NCBI RefSeq assembly: GCF_000381025.1 | Contig: NZ_KB905813.1 | Coordinates: 290,596-354,595, forward strand | DNA: 64,000 nt | From: Streptomyces sulphureus DSM 40104 | Lineage (GTDB): Bacteria; Actinomycetota; Actinomycetes; Streptomycetales; Streptomycetaceae | Reading direction: 5' to 3' | Shown here: in pieces, positions 1 through 9,807 of the stretch | How positions within the stretch are numbered: the stretch's first letter is position 1 | How the letters are laid out: every line of letters starts with the position of its first letter | Notes under the pieces: model-generated | What the model saw: only the letters and a program-made list of their open reading frames with translations | Databases searched by the model: none | Told to the model about the DNA's origin: nothing | Translations under genes and position numbers: made by a program

Positions 1-363
1 GACCGCTCGGCGGTGCAGATCAACACCGGCGGTGCCTTCGTCGCGGAGCTGGTGCTCACCTGCCTCTTCGTCTACGTCGTCCTCTCGGTGACGCACAAGA
101 TCGCCGTGGTCGGCTTCGACGGGCTCCCCATGGGCATCGCGCTCGCGACGGTGCACCTCGTCGGCATCCCGCTCACCGGCACCTCCGTCAACCCGGCGCG
201 GAGCATCGGCCCCGCGCTCTTCGCGGGCGGGGCCGCCATCACGCAACTGTGGCTCTTCATCATCGCGCCGCTGATCGGCGGAGCGATCGCCGCCGCCCTG
301 CACCGCCTCACGCACCCCCAGGTGACGAGGGGCACCGAGACACTCAACGCCGAGCCCGAGTGA
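1..363 (+). CDS. aqpZ: Aquaporin/glycerol facilitator family (MIP), C-terminal part
   Basis: The reading frame is open from the first base, so the N-terminal half lies upstream of the window. The visible 120 residues contain three hydrophobic segments and the second family signature, [10 protein letters not shown] (the NPA box plus the selectivity-filter arginine). NPAR together with a following small-residue run is typical of water-selective AqpZ-type channels. It is a plasma-membrane channel for water or small neutral solutes. A hairpin just downstream ends the transcript against the convergent DUF1844 gene. The exact substrate cannot be judged without the first half. Confidence 0.85.
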   Translation, partial: DRSAVQINTGGAFVAELVLTCLFVYVVLSVTHKIAVVGFDGLPMGIALATVHLVGIPLTGTSVNPARSIGPALFAGGAAITQLWLFIIAPLIGGAIAAALHRLTHPQVTRGTETLNAEPE

Positions 364-407
364 AGGCGCGGCTCGACCCCCGGGGACGGCCGGGGAGGGA
401 AGGGCCG

Positions 408-441
408 GAGCGGGGCGGTCGTTTCGACGGCTGCCCCGCTC
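408..441. terminator. Bidirectional terminator hairpin between convergent genes
   Basis: A 9-bp perfect stem (GAGCGGGGC with GCCCCGCTC) carries an inner GTCG/CGAC pairing around TTT. It sits between the aquaporin stop at 363 and the DUF1844 stop at 470, so it can serve both strands. As is usual in Streptomyces there is no long U tract. Confidence 0.6.
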
Positions 442-469
442 ACGGCCGGACGACTCCGGGCCTGCCTGG

Positions 470-841
470 TCAGCCGAAGACGGGACCCGTGTACTGCTCG
501 CCGGGGCCCTGTCCGGGCTCGTCGGGGACGGTGGACGCCTCGCGGAAGGCGAGCTGGAGCGACTTGAGGCCGTCGCGCAGCGGTGCCGCGTGGTACGAGC
601 CGATCTCCGTCGCGCTCGCCGTGACCAGCCCCGCGAGGGAGTGGATCAGCTTCCGCGCCTCGTCGAGGTCCTTGTGCTCCTCGCCCTCCTCGGCGAGGCC
701 GAGGTTGACGGCGGCCGAGCTCATGAGGTGCACGGCCACCGTGGTGATCACCTCGACCGCCGGGACGTCCGCGATGTCGCGGGTCATGCTGTCGAAGTCG
801 GGGTTCTCGCCGGAGGAGCCGGCGGGTACGGCGTCGGTCAT
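470..841 (-). CDS. DUF1844 family protein
   Basis: A 123-aa acidic protein matching the DUF1844 family, which in Streptomyces lies next to and divergent from infC, exactly as here. The core (about residues 20-95) is predicted helical, with the run [20 protein letters not shown], followed by a charged helix and a Pro/Gly-rich tail. Biochemical function is unknown. I chose the ATG at 841, not the longer frame starting at 949, because the family starts here and a -10-like TAGGCT at 854-849 lies only 7 nt upstream with no Shine-Dalgarno sequence. The message is therefore probably leaderless. Confidence 0.8.
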   Translation of the reverse strand: MTDAVPAGSSGENPDFDSMTRDIADVPAVEVITTVAVHLMSSAAVNLGLAEEGEEHKDLDEARKLIHSLAGLVTASATEIGSYHAAPLRDGLKSLQLAFREASTVPDEPGQGPGEQYTGPVFG

Positions 842-912
842 GCGGGAAAGCCTAAGGCGCTGCCCGGCAGGAGAGGCCCCCGCGTCCGTGTGGGCGACCG
901 CGCTGCCCCTGG

Positions 913-1204
913 TATGGTTGGTAGCCGACCGGCTGAAAGACCGCAGCACTGGTGCCCGCCGCCGTACCGCATCTTCCCAGCCCGCAAGTGGAGGCTCCGT
1001 TCTCCCACCTTGGGTCCCCAGGACCCGGGTCTCAGGTCAGGTTGCGCCCCGCGGATTCCGCGGCGGTGCTCCCGGTCTACGAGGAGCCCCGCCTGTGTTC
1101 CGTCCGGGGCGTTTTGTGCGCCTGGGTACGGGCGGTCATCCCGATCACAGACTCATAGCGCGGCCGTCCGCCAGACCGCCGCGCGGCGTACCCGAGGAGG
1201 CCCC
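913..1204 (+). promoter_or_regulatory. Promoter and structured leader of infC-rpmI-rplT
   Basis: A -10-like TATGGT at 913-918 would give a leader of about 280 nt before infC. The leader holds several stem-loops: a bulged GTGGAG/CTCCCAC stem; a perfect 6-bp GGGTCC-CCA-GGACCC hairpin at 1012-1026; and CCGCGG-ATT-CCGCGG at 1049-1063. It ends in a strong GAGGAGG ribosome site at 1194-1200. No convincing ORF is present. Leaders of infC-rpmI-rplT operons are sites of L20/IF3 feedback in other bacteria. That this one does the same is inference. Confidence 0.5.
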
Positions 1205-1825
1205 ATCAGCGCCGAGCCCCGCATCAACGACCGGATTCGCGTCCCAGAGGTGCGACTCGTCGGTCCCAGTGGCGAGCAGGTCGGCATCGTGCCGCTTGCC
1301 AAGGCCCTGGAGCTTGCACAGGAGTACGACCTCGACCTCGTCGAGGTGGCGGCGAACGCCCGCCCGCCGGTCTGCAAGCTCATGGACTACGGAAAGTTCA
1401 AGTACGAGTCGGCCATGAAGGCTCGTGAAGCGCGCAAGAACCAGGCGCACACGGTCATCAAGGAGATGAAGCTCCGGCCGAAGATCGATCCGCACGACTA
1501 CGACACCAAGAAGGGTCATGTCGTCCGGTTCCTGAAGCAGGGTGACAAGGTCAAGATCACGATCATGTTCCGTGGTCGTGAGCAGTCCCGTCCCGAGCTC
1601 GGCTTCCGGCTGCTCCAGCGGCTCGCAGACGACGTGGCCGACCTGGGCTTCGTGGAGTCCAACCCGAAGCAGGACGGCCGGAACATGATCATGGTTCTGG
1701 GTCCGCACAAGAAGAAGACCGAGGCCATGGCGGAGGCCCGCGAGGCGCAGGCCGCGCGCAAGGCCGGCCGTCAGCAGGACTCCGCCGAGGACGAGGAGTC
1801 CGCCGAGGAGCCTGCCGAGGCGTGA
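1205..1825 (+). CDS. infC: Translation initiation factor IF-3, AUC start codon
   Basis: IF-3 binds the 30S subunit, blocks 50S joining and proofreads the initiator tRNA/start codon pairing. The family N-terminus ([20 protein letters not shown]) begins at an ATC codon at 1205, four bases after a GAGGAGG site. No in-frame ATG, GTG or TTG lies nearby upstream, so the start is almost certainly AUC, giving 206 aa. The N domain is followed by a lysine-rich linker ([17 protein letters not shown]) and the C domain (about residues 85-170). An acidic tail rich in Glu and Ala ends the protein. It is first in the infC-rpmI-rplT operon. The rare start fits IF3 autocontrol as known in enterobacteria. Confidence 0.95.
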   Translation: MSAEPRINDRIRVPEVRLVGPSGEQVGIVPLAKALELAQEYDLDLVEVAANARPPVCKLMDYGKFKYESAMKAREARKNQAHTVIKEMKLRPKIDPHDYDTKKGHVVRFLKQGDKVKITIMFRGREQSRPELGFRLLQRLADDVADLGFVESNPKQDGRNMIMVLGPHKKKTEAMAEAREAQAARKAGRQQDSAEDEESAEEPAEA

Positions 1826-1932
1826 CCCCCCCCCGGGGACCGCGTCAGAAACCAACCGAACCAGTCGGTGCTTCCGCGTGCCGGGCACGCTGCCCGCGGA
1901 CGGAGGCACCGTGACGAGGAGACTACGGCGAC

Positions 1933-2127
1933 ATGCCGAAGAACAAGACCCACAGTGGGGCCCGCAAGCGCTTCAAGGTCACCGGCTCTGGCAAGGTGAA
2001 GCGCCAGCGCGCTGGTCGCCGCCACTACCTCGAGCACAAGTCGTCGAGGCTGACGCGTCGCCTCGCCGGCGACACCGTGGTGGCCCCGGCGAACGCCAAG
2101 AAGGTCAAGAAGCTTCTCGGCAAGTAA
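1933..2127 (+). CDS. rpmI: 50S ribosomal protein L35
   Basis: A 64-aa, highly basic protein with the L35 signature near the N-terminus ([20 protein letters not shown]) and the usual family length. It is part of the large ribosomal subunit. It starts with ATG after GAGGAG and lies 107 bp downstream of infC and 79 bp upstream of rplT, the universal gene order. No separate promoter is obvious, so it is probably made from the infC transcript. Confidence 0.98.
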   Translation: MPKNKTHSGARKRFKVTGSGKVKRQRAGRRHYLEHKSSRLTRRLAGDTVVAPANAKKVKKLLGK

Positions 2128-2206
2128 GACTCCCGCTCGACCGGGACCCCACCGTCATGGGTCGGTGAGCCTTGCGCTCCGCGACCCCGCCTAAAGGAGT
2201 ACTCAC

Positions 2207-2590
2207 GTGGCACGCGTCAAGCGGGCAGTCAACGCTCAGAAGAAGCGCCGGGCGATCCTGGAGCAGGCCAGCGGCTACCGCGGCCAGCGCTCGCGCCTGT
2301 ACCGCAAGGCGAAGGAGCAGGTCACCCACTCCTACGTCTACAACTACAACGACCGGAAGCGCCGCAAGGGCGACTTCCGCCAGCTGTGGATTCAGCGGAT
2401 CAACGCTGCCGCCCGCGCCAACGGGATCACGTACAACCGCTTCATCCAGGGCCTGAAGGCCGCCAACGTCGAGGTGGACCGCAAGATGCTCGCCGAGCTC
2501 GCGGTCAACGACGCTCCCGCCTTCACCGCCCTCGTCGAGGTGGCGCAGAAGGCCCTCCCGAGCGACGTCAACGCGCCGAAGGCCGCCTGA
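2207..2590 (+). CDS. rplT: 50S ribosomal protein L20
   Basis: A 127-aa basic protein with the L20 N-terminal extension ([20 protein letters not shown]) that threads into 23S rRNA, followed by the globular C domain. L20 is needed for early 50S assembly and represses its own operon in several bacteria. The start is GTG at 2207, nine bases after AAAGGAG. It is the last gene of infC-rpmI-rplT and is followed by a strong terminator. Confidence 0.98.
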   Translation: MARVKRAVNAQKKRRAILEQASGYRGQRSRLYRKAKEQVTHSYVYNYNDRKRRKGDFRQLWIQRINAAARANGITYNRFIQGLKAANVEVDRKMLAELAVNDAPAFTALVEVAQKALPSDVNAPKAA

Positions 2591-2617
2591 CGTCCGGGAC
2601 CTAGCGTCCCCGGCGAC

Positions 2618-2644
2618 GGACCCGCAGGCTCGGCCTGCGGGTCC
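2618..2644 (+). terminator. Intrinsic terminator after rplT
   Basis: A perfect 11-bp inverted repeat (GGACCCGCAGG and CCTGCGGGTCC) with a 5-nt loop, 28 nt after the rplT stop. It is followed by GCAGTTCTGT rather than a U run. Confidence 0.75.
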
Positions 2645-2705
2645 GCAGTTCTGTCGAGCCCTGTTCTCCGCAGCCATCCCATCCACCGGAAGCGAGCCGC
2701 CGCAC

Positions 2706-3530
2706 ATGGCCAGCCCTCAGCCGATCTCCCCGCGTTCCCCGCACGTCGCTGCGGCTCGGCGGCTGGCGCGCAGAGGGCTCCGGGCCAAGGAGCGCAGGTT
2801 CCTCGCCGAGGGGCCGCAGGCGGTGCGCGAGGCGGTGGCGCACCGCGGGCCCGAGGGAGGGGCCTCGCTCGTCGAGCTCTTCGCGACGGTCGACGCCGCG
2901 GAGCGGTACGAGGAGATCCTCGCCGCCGCCCACGAGGCGGGTGCGCGGGTGCACTTCGCCGCCGACGGGACGATGGCCGACATCGCGCAGACGGTCACGC
3001 CGCAGGGGCTCATCGGCGTCTGCCGGTTCCTCGACCGGCCGATGAGCGAGATCGCGGGTGCGCGCCCGACCCTCGTGGCCGTCCTCGCCCACGTCCGCGA
3101 CCCGGGGAACGCCGGGACCGTGCTGCGCTGCGCGGATGCCGCGGGTGCCGACGCGGTCGTGCTCACCGACGCTTCCGTCGACGTCTACAACCCCAAGGCG
3201 GTGCGCGCCTCGGCCGGCTCGCTCTTCCACCTGCCCGTCGCCGTCGGCGTACCTGCCGAGCAGGCGGTGCGGGAGCTCAACGCGGCCGGGGTGCGGGTGC
3301 TCGCCGCCGACGGGGGCGGCGAGCGCGACCTCGACGAGGAGCTCGACGCCGGCGCCATGGGCCGCCCCACCGCCTGGGTCTTCGGCAACGAGGCGTGGGG
3401 GCTGCCGAAGGAGACCGCGGCGCTCGCCGACGAGGTGGTCCGGGTTCCGCTCCACGGCAGGGCGGAGAGCCTCAACCTGGCCACGGCGGCCGCGGTCTGC
3501 CTCTACGCCTCGGCCCGCGCACAGCGCTGA
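2706..3530 (+). CDS. SpoU/TrmH-type RNA 2'-O-methyltransferase
   Basis: A 274-aa SPOUT-class enzyme expected to transfer a methyl group from S-adenosylmethionine to a ribose 2'-OH in rRNA or tRNA. Residues 1-105 form a substrate-binding domain. Residues 115-270 carry the trefoil-knot catalytic domain: motif 1 HVRDPGNAGTVLRCADAAGA, motif 2 VFGNEAWGL and motif 3 VPLHGRAESLNLATAAAV. The conserved place next to rplT suggests an rRNA target, but the modified base cannot be told from sequence. It probably has its own promoter because a terminator precedes it. Confidence 0.9.
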   Translation: MASPQPISPRSPHVAAARRLARRGLRAKERRFLAEGPQAVREAVAHRGPEGGASLVELFATVDAAERYEEILAAAHEAGARVHFAADGTMADIAQTVTPQGLIGVCRFLDRPMSEIAGARPTLVAVLAHVRDPGNAGTVLRCADAAGADAVVLTDASVDVYNPKAVRASAGSLFHLPVAVGVPAEQAVRELNAAGVRVLAADGGGERDLDEELDAGAMGRPTAWVFGNEAWGLPKETAALADEVVRVPLHGRAESLNLATAAAVCLYASARAQR

Positions 3531-3717
3531 CCCGTTTCGCCTGCTGCGGCCCTGCCTCCTGCGCCGGGCGTGCGGACGCCCCTCCGCGCGGTGGACGGGA
3601 GCGCTCCATCTGCCGCTGTACTGCGGGGAGTTCCCGTGTCGGCCATGGCTTGTAGTGTGGCCCGCAGAGCGTCGGGAGCTGTCGAGCCCGGCGGGAGGGG
3701 CGACTAGGGGGTCCCGT

Positions 3718-4932
3718 ATGGACGTGACGGCCTCGGGCGGCCGTGCGTACGGTGCCGCGCGGGGCGCGGGGGCGGCGCCGCGCAACGGAGTCGAGGGTGC
3801 CGGCGAGGAGCCGGACGAGTCGTGCACTGAGCCGCCGTGGCTCTCGGGGCCGGGTGCCGCGGCGGCACTCCGACGCTCGCTCGCCGGTCTCCACCCGGAC
3901 GATCTTCCCGACGGCCTCGTCATCGCGGACGACGCCGGCCTCGTCGTCTGCTTCAACGCGGCGGCTGTACGGATCACCGGTATCAGCGCCGGCGACGCGA
4001 TCGGGCAGCCGATCGAGCGTGCCCTACCGCTCGAGGACATGGAGGGCTGCCGCTGGTGGGCCTCGACCGATCCCTACGGCGGGATCGCGATCCGCAGCGG
4101 TCAGCCGGAGCGGAACCTGCTGCTGCCGGGCGGGCGTGAGGTGCTCGTCTCCGCCCGCTACGTCAGACCGTGGCGGCTCGGTCCCGTCGAGCGTCTCGTC
4201 GTCACGCTGCGCGGGACGGAGGCGCGGCGGCGGACCGAGCGGAGCCACGCGGAGCTGATCGCCACCGTCGCGCACGAGCTGCGCTCGCCGCTCACCTCGG
4301 TGAAAGGGTTCACCGCCACGCTCCTCGCGAAGTGGCAGCGGTTCACCGACGACCAGAAGCGGCTGATGCTGGAGACCGTCCACGCGGACGCGAACCGCGT
4401 CACCCGGCTCATCGCCGAGCTCCTCGACATCTCGCGGATCGACTCCGGGCGGTTGGAGGTGCGTCGGCAGCCGGTACGGTTGGAGCAGGCGGTCCGGCGG
4501 CACGTCGACGGTTATCTGGCGGCGGGTGAGCGGGCGGAACGGTTCTCCGTGCACATCTCGGAGGAGCTCCCGGCGCTCTGGGCCGACCCGGACAAGATCG
4601 ACCAGGTGCTCGGCAACCTGCTGGAAAACGCCGTGCGCCACGGGGAGGGAACGGTCACCATCGAGGTGGCCTCGGCTCCCAACCGCTCCCAGGAGGAAGG
4701 GACGGCAGTGACCGTGCGAGACGAAGGCCCCGGCATCCCCGAGGAGTCGATGAGCCGCGTCTTCACCCGGTTCTGGCGTGGTAGCAAGCGCGGAGGTACC
4801 GGCCTCGGCCTCTACATCGTGAAGGGCATCGTGGAGGCGCACGGCGGCACCATCACCGTCGGCCGCCCGCCCGCGGGCGGCGCCGAGTTCCGATTTACCC
4901 TGCCCGTGGGCGCCCCGGCCGTACTGGCCTGA
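3718..4932 (+). CDS. PAS-domain sensor histidine kinase (orphan)
   Basis: A 404-aa kinase with no membrane segment. The N-terminal 55 residues are Gly/Ala-rich. A PAS domain follows (about 59-165; DGLVIADDAGLVVCFNAAAV). The HisKA domain has the phospho-acceptor His186 in TVAHELRSPLTS. The HATPase domain has an N box GNLLENAVRHG, G1 box DEGPGIP and G2 box GGTGLGLYIV. No response regulator gene is adjacent, so its partner is elsewhere. The ATG at 3718 is preferred over the longer frame because family members start here. A TAGTGT hexamer at 3653-3658 is a possible -10. Its conserved place between rplT and pheS may reflect sensing linked to translation, which is inference. Confidence 0.9.
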   Translation: MDVTASGGRAYGAARGAGAAPRNGVEGAGEEPDESCTEPPWLSGPGAAAALRRSLAGLHPDDLPDGLVIADDAGLVVCFNAAAVRITGISAGDAIGQPIERALPLEDMEGCRWWASTDPYGGIAIRSGQPERNLLLPGGREVLVSARYVRPWRLGPVERLVVTLRGTEARRRTERSHAELIATVAHELRSPLTSVKGFTATLLAKWQRFTDDQKRLMLETVHADANRVTRLIAELLDISRIDSGRLEVRRQPVRLEQAVRRHVDGYLAAGERAERFSVHISEELPALWADPDKIDQVLGNLLENAVRHGEGTVTIEVASAPNRSQEEGTAVTVRDEGPGIPEESMSRVFTRFWRGSKRGGTGLGLYIVKGIVEAHGGTITVGRPPAGGAEFRFTLPVGAPAVLA

Positions 4933-5164
4933 AGCGCCGCCCACGGGCTCTCCCAGCCGGCGTGTCCGCCGCGCGCCCGCTTCTCCCGCAGGTGCCCGGC
5001 CCGTACGCCAAGTCATCCGCGTTCAGGGGCGCCGGACGCCCCCAATTACACTCGCGTGTGGACGCCGCGGGGACCGGCGCGACCGGCACCGGCACGAAGC
5101 CGGACGGCAGTCTGCGAGCGGCCCTCCTGAGCGCGCAGCCATCCAATCGGAAACACGGGAAGAG

Positions 5165-6313
5165 ATGTCGGCACCCAACAAGTCGTACGACCCTGTCGAG
5201 GTCGAGGCACTGAAACCGGAACAGATCGACCGCGCGCGGGACGAGGCCGTCGCCGCCGTCGCCGCGGCCGGCGATCTTGAGGAGCTGCGCGAGGTCAAGA
5301 CCGCACATGCGGGCGACCGTTCCCCGCTCGCCCTCGCCAACCGCGAGATCGGTGCGCTGCCCCCGCACGCCAAGGCGGAGGCGGGCAAGCGTGTCGGGCA
5401 GGCGCGCGGCGCCGTCAACAAGGCGCTCAAGGCTCGGCAGGAGGAGCTGGAGCGGGAACGGGACGAGCGGGTCCTCGCCGAGGAGTCCGTCGACGTCACG
5501 CTGCCCTACGATCGCCGTCCGCGGGGCGCGCGCCATCCGCTCACCACCCTCTCCGAGCGGATCGAGGATGTCTTCGTGGCGATGGGCTACTCCGTCGCCG
5601 AGGGGCCTGAGGTGGAGGCGGAGTGGTTCAACTTCGATGCGCTCAACCTCGACCCCGACCACCCCGCGCGTTCCATGCAGGACACCTTCTTCGTCCAGGC
5701 GGGCGAGGGCCGCTCGTCGAAGGACTCCGGTAGCGCTGCCGGGGACTCCGGCGTCGTGCTGCGGACGCACACCTCGCCCGTGCAGATCCGCAGCATGCTC
5801 GACCGCGAGCCGCCGCTGTACGTGATCTGCCCCGGCCGGGTCTACCGGACCGACGAGCTCGACGCCACGCACACACCGGTCTTCAACCAGGTCGAACTGC
5901 TCGCCATCGACGAGGGCCTCACCATGGCCGACCTGCGCGGCACCCTCGACCACATGGTGCGCTCGCTGCTCGGCGAGGGCATGCACACGCGCCTGCGGCC
6001 GAGCTACTTCCCGTTCACCGAGCCGTCGGCCGAGATGGACATGGTCTGCTACGTGTGCCGGGGTGCTTCCGTCGGCAACCCAGAGCAGCCCTGCCGTACC
6101 TGCAACAGCGAGGGGTGGATCGAGCTCGGTGGCTGCGGCATGGTCAACCCGCGTGTGCTCAGGGCATGCGGGGTCGACCCGGAGCGGTACAGCGGGTTCG
6201 CCTTCGGGTTCGGTATCGAGCGGATGCTGATGTTCCGCCACAGCGTCGAGGACATGCGAGACATGATCGAGGGTGACGTGCGCTTCACCCTGCCGTTCGG
6301 GATGGAGATCTGA
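5165..6313 (+). CDS. pheS: Phenylalanyl-tRNA synthetase alpha subunit
   Basis: The 382-aa catalytic subunit of the alpha2-beta2 enzyme that charges tRNA-Phe. An N-terminal coiled-coil tRNA-binding arm (residues 1-95) precedes the class II aminoacylation core: motif 1 around [17 protein letters not shown], motif 2 [20 protein letters not shown] and motif 3 [16 protein letters not shown]. There is a small unusual insert at about residues 180-195 ([17 protein letters not shown]). The ATG at 5165 follows GGGAAGAG. The TGA stop shares its final A with the pheT ATG (TGATG), so the two are translationally coupled. Confidence 0.98.
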   Translation: MSAPNKSYDPVEVEALKPEQIDRARDEAVAAVAAAGDLEELREVKTAHAGDRSPLALANREIGALPPHAKAEAGKRVGQARGAVNKALKARQEELERERDERVLAEESVDVTLPYDRRPRGARHPLTTLSERIEDVFVAMGYSVAEGPEVEAEWFNFDALNLDPDHPARSMQDTFFVQAGEGRSSKDSGSAAGDSGVVLRTHTSPVQIRSMLDREPPLYVICPGRVYRTDELDATHTPVFNQVELLAIDEGLTMADLRGTLDHMVRSLLGEGMHTRLRPSYFPFTEPSAEMDMVCYVCRGASVGNPEQPCRTCNSEGWIELGGCGMVNPRVLRACGVDPERYSGFAFGFGIERMLMFRHSVEDMRDMIEGDVRFTLPFGMEI

Positions 6314-8850
6314 TGCGCGCCCCCCTTTCCTGGCTTAGGGAGTACGTGGACCTGCCGGCGGGGGAGACCGGGCGGCAGGTCGCTGCCCGGCTCGTCGACG
6401 CGGGGCTCGAGGTGGAGACCGTCGATCGGCTCGGTGCCGATCTGACCGGGCCGCTCGTCGTCGGCGAGGTCCTCGCCATCGAGGAGTTGACGGAGTTCAA
6501 GAAGCCGATCCGGTACTGCCAGGTCGATGTCGGGAAGGCCAACGGCTCGGGCGAGCCGCAGAACATCATCTGCGGCGCACGCAACTTCGCCGTCGGCGAC
6601 AAGGTCGTCGTGGCGCTGCCGGGTGCCGTGCTTCCCGGGGACTTCGCGATCTCGGCGCGGAAGACCTACGGCAAGGTCTCCGAAGGCATGATCTGCTCCG
6701 AGCGCGAGCTGGAGATGGGAGACGACCACGCAGGCATCATCGTGCTCCCGCCGGAGCACGAGGCAGGCACGGACGCGGTCGCACTCCTCGAACTCGTCGA
6801 CGACGTCCTCGACATCGCCGTCACCCCCGACCGCGGCTACTGCCTCTCGCTGCGCGGCCTCGCCCGCGAGGCCGCGACCGCCTACGGGGTGCCGCTGCGT
6901 GACCCGGCGCTCATCGACGTGCCGGCGCCGAACGCCGACGGTTACCCCGTCGAGGTGGTCGACCGTCACGCCTGCGACCGTTTCACGGCGCGGACCGTCA
7001 GCGGTGTGCGGCCGGAAGCGCGGACCCCGATCTGGATGAAGCGCCGGTTGCAGAAGGCGGGGATGCGTCCCGTTTCGCTGCCGGTGGATATCACCAACTA
7101 CGTGATGCTGGAGCTGGGCAGTCCGCTCCACGCCTACGACCGGGACCGGCTCGACGGGCCGATCACCGTGCGCCGCGCGGAGCGGGGCGAGAAGCTCACC
7201 ACTCTGGACGCCGTCGAACGCACCCTGCACGCCGAGGACTTGGTGATCGCCGACGCGCGGGGGCCGATCGGTCTCGCCGGCGTGATGGGCGGGGCGTACA
7301 GCGAGATCGTCGACCCGGCCTTCGACGCGGAGAGCGGTCGCTGGGAGGGGACGACCGAGATCGTCGTCGAGGCGGCGCACTTCGCGCCCGTCCCGATCGC
7401 CCGGTCCGTGCGACGCCACAAGCTGCCGAGCGAGGCTGCGAAGCGGTGGGAGCGCGGTGTCGACCCGCAGGCTGCGGCCTCCGCGGCGCAGCGCACCGTC
7501 GACCTTCTGGAGCTCCTCGGGGGCGGAACGGCCGGGCGCGGTGTCACCGAGGTGAGCAGCGCACGGGAGCCGCAGACGATCGTCATCCCCGCGGACCTGC
7601 CCGACCGCACGGCGGGGCAGGAGTACGGTCGCGAGACGGTGGTGCGCCGCCTCCACCAGGTGGGCTGCGATGTCTACGGGCAGGACGAGTTGACCGTCAC
7701 GCCGCCCTCCTGGCGCCCGGACCTCACCGACCCGGCGGACCTCACGGAGGAGGTCATCCGGCTGGAGGGTTACCACAACCTGCCGGTCCGGCTGCCCCGC
7801 CCGCCGTCCGGCCGCGGCCTCACCGAGCGGCAGCGGCTCCACCGCAGGGTGGGCCGGGCGCTCGCGGCCGACGGGTACGTGGAGACGCCGACCTACCCCT
7901 TCCTCGGGCAGGAACTCCTCGACGCGCTCGGGTTCGAGGCGGACGATGCGAGGCGCCGGACGGTCATGCTCGCCAACCCGCTCTCGGAGGAGGAGCCAGG
8001 TCTGCGCACCACGCTGCTGCCCGGCCTGCTCACGGCGCTCCGCCGCAACGAAGGCCGCGGGAGCCAGGCGCACGGCACCGGTGTGGCGCTCTTCGAGACG
8101 GGGCTGGTCTTCCTGCCGAGCGGCGAGGAGCCGCCTGCCGTGCGGCTCCCCGTGGACCGTCGGCCCTCCGACGAGGAGATCGCGGCGCTCGACGCCGCTC
8201 TCCCGGAACAGCCGCGGCACGTCGCCGCCGTCCTCGCGGGACCGCGCGATCGCGGTGGCTGGTGGGGCGGTGAGACGCCGGGCGGTTGGGCCGACGCCGT
8301 GGAGGCGGCGCGCCGCGTGGCGGACGAGGCAGGGGCCGAACTGCTCGTCGGCAACGGGCAGCACGCGCCCTGGCACCCGGGCAGGTGCGCCGTGCTCTCG
8401 GTGCAGGTCGACGGTGAGCGGCGGCTCGTGGGCCACGCGGGCGAGCTCCACCCGAGGGTGCTCAAGGAACTCGGCCTGCCTGCCCGCACCAGCGCGATGG
8501 AGCTCGACCTCGACCTCCTCGCAAGGGCCGGCTCCGGACCCGTCCGCTCGCGGCACATCTCGACCTTTCCGGTGGCAACGCAGGACGTGGCGCTCGTCGT
8601 CGACGGACAGGTGCCTGCGGTCGAGGTCGAGCAGGCGCTGCGCCGCGGCGCCGGCCAACTCCTGGAGTCGCTGCGGCTCTTCGACGTGTTCACCGGTGAG
8701 CAGCTCGGTGCCGGGAGGAAGTCCCTGGCCTACGCACTCCGCTTCCGCGCCGCTGACCGGACGCTCACCGCGGCCGAGGCGAGCGAGGCCCGCGACGCTG
8801 CGGTAGCGGCCGCCGTCGAGGAGACGGGGGCGGTGCTTCGGGGGGTGTGA
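6313..8850 (+). CDS. pheT: Phenylalanyl-tRNA synthetase beta subunit
   Basis: The 845-aa beta subunit, full length. Domains in order: B1 and tRNA-binding OB fold (about 40-155; [19 protein letters not shown]), B3/B4 editing domain (about 210-400), B5 (about 415-490), the pseudo-catalytic B6/B7 region, and a C-terminal anticodon-binding ferredoxin fold (about 750-845; [18 protein letters not shown]). The B3/B4 site hydrolyses mischarged Tyr-tRNA-Phe. It starts one base inside the pheS stop codon and ends at a long terminator hairpin. Confidence 0.98.
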   Translation: MRAPLSWLREYVDLPAGETGRQVAARLVDAGLEVETVDRLGADLTGPLVVGEVLAIEELTEFKKPIRYCQVDVGKANGSGEPQNIICGARNFAVGDKVVVALPGAVLPGDFAISARKTYGKVSEGMICSERELEMGDDHAGIIVLPPEHEAGTDAVALLELVDDVLDIAVTPDRGYCLSLRGLAREAATAYGVPLRDPALIDVPAPNADGYPVEVVDRHACDRFTARTVSGVRPEARTPIWMKRRLQKAGMRPVSLPVDITNYVMLELGSPLHAYDRDRLDGPITVRRAERGEKLTTLDAVERTLHAEDLVIADARGPIGLAGVMGGAYSEIVDPAFDAESGRWEGTTEIVVEAAHFAPVPIARSVRRHKLPSEAAKRWERGVDPQAAASAAQRTVDLLELLGGGTAGRGVTEVSSAREPQTIVIPADLPDRTAGQEYGRETVVRRLHQVGCDVYGQDELTVTPPSWRPDLTDPADLTEEVIRLEGYHNLPVRLPRPPSGRGLTERQRLHRRVGRALAADGYVETPTYPFLGQELLDALGFEADDARRRTVMLANPLSEEEPGLRTTLLPGLLTALRRNEGRGSQAHGTGVALFETGLVFLPSGEEPPAVRLPVDRRPSDEEIAALDAALPEQPRHVAAVLAGPRDRGGWWGGETPGGWADAVEAARRVADEAGAELLVGNGQHAPWHPGRCAVLSVQVDGERRLVGHAGELHPRVLKELGLPARTSAMELDLDLLARAGSGPVRSRHISTFPVATQDVALVVDGQVPAVEVEQALRRGAGQLLESLRLFDVFTGEQLGAGRKSLAYALRFRAADRTLTAAEASEARDAAVAAAVEETGAVLRGV

Positions 8851-8894
8851 GCGTGCACGGCCGTGTCGATCGGACGGTCGGCCGGCGCGCCTTC

Positions 8895-8925
8895 GGAGGG
8901 CGCTTCCCGCTGGGGAGCGCCCTCC
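8895..8925 (+). terminator. Intrinsic terminator of pheST
   Basis: A 14-bp stem (GGAGGGCGCTTCCC with GGGGAGCGCCCTCC, one G-T pair) with a 3-nt loop, 45 nt after the pheT stop. One of the strongest hairpins in the window. Confidence 0.8.
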
Positions 8926-9360
8926 GGTGCGTCGCGCGTCCCGCTCGGCTGTCTCCGGTGCGCCTTGGACGCCGGTGGAACCCGGCGACAGCGGGGTGGC
9001 CGCCATCGGAAGGCGGCCGCGAGCGGGGAGGCACCTTGCGAGAAAGACGCCGGTGAGGCACTGGGCGACGAGACGCACCACTTCGAGCGGCATGGGGACT
9101 CCGAACAGAGAGCTGGAACTGACGGTGGACGAGCGGGACTTCGCCCCGCACCGAAGAAACCGTATGCACCCGCGCACGCCGCGCGCTTCTTCCGTATTGC
9201 TCTCTTTCGCCACAGCCCCGAGCCGCCTCGCAAGCGCACGGTACGCGCGGGAAACCCCGCTCATGCCGCACCGGTACCGCTTGCCCGGCGGCAGCGTCGA
9301 GCCGGCAGAAACCGTCTCAGACGGCCCACCGGCAGCGTCCCGTGCTGCCCGACTCCCCCT
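8926..9360. other. Gene-poor stretch after pheST
   Basis: No ORF here has the codon pattern of neighbouring genes; the open frames are chance products of high G+C. A second hairpin, GGCCGCC-ATCGGAA-GGCGGCC, lies at about 8999-9019. G+C drops around 9060-9240, suggesting decayed or foreign DNA next to the transposase-like remnant. Confidence 0.5.
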
Positions 9361-9807
9361 TCACGGCCGAGGTGCACAGCCATGCCGGCAGCACATCACG
9401 CTCGTCCTTCTCACGGCGAGGTCCTGCCCGCGCAGCCGCACGAGGTCGAGCAACGCGGCACCGGCGGGGATGGGAGTCACCGACCGCGAGAGGCAGCCCG
9501 TCGGGCTGAAGCCCCCTGAATAAGCCCGCGGCCGCGGCTCGGAACCCCGCAGCCAGGGCAGAGCCACGAAGTCCCGTGCCCGGCGTTCGGGAAGCACGAC
9601 GCTGCCGGTGGCCTCCGTCCAGATCACCGAGGCGCGCATGTGAATGGCGAGGCAGCCGTCCGGACACTGTCGGACGGTGGCGCCCAGCCGGGCCCCGAGC
9701 TCGTTGATCGTCCCCTCGACGACGTTCCTCTCCTGCCGGGGACCAGCAGAGGGGCCGACGCTCGCCCGGTCGATCGCCGCGTGGGCGGAATCGGTTGGGC
9801 GTCGCAA
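9361..9807 (-). pseudogene. Possible decayed IS5-type transposase C-terminus
   Basis: A 148-codon frame with strongly biased third-position G+C over 9421-9660, so it has been coding. The stretch QERNVVEGTINELGARLGAT resembles the end of IS5-family DDE transposases (ERxxVExxINxLKxxRxxAT). A later LAIHMRASVIW fits the place of the usual LAxxYxAxVxxA segment. The catalytic DDE core, an upstream reading frame and inverted repeats are not recognisable. The only start in frame at the 5' end is a TTG with no convincing ribosome site. The similarity is partial; it may instead be an unrelated orphan gene. Confidence 0.35.

Noticed and set aside
4962..5164. Search for a Phe leader peptide attenuator before pheS
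   Set aside because: No short ORF with clustered Phe codons and no competing terminator stem was found in this spacer.
6049..9264. 1071-codon minus-strand open frame over pheT
   Set aside because: Antisense shadow of pheT; the composition is His/Arg/Gly-rich noise.
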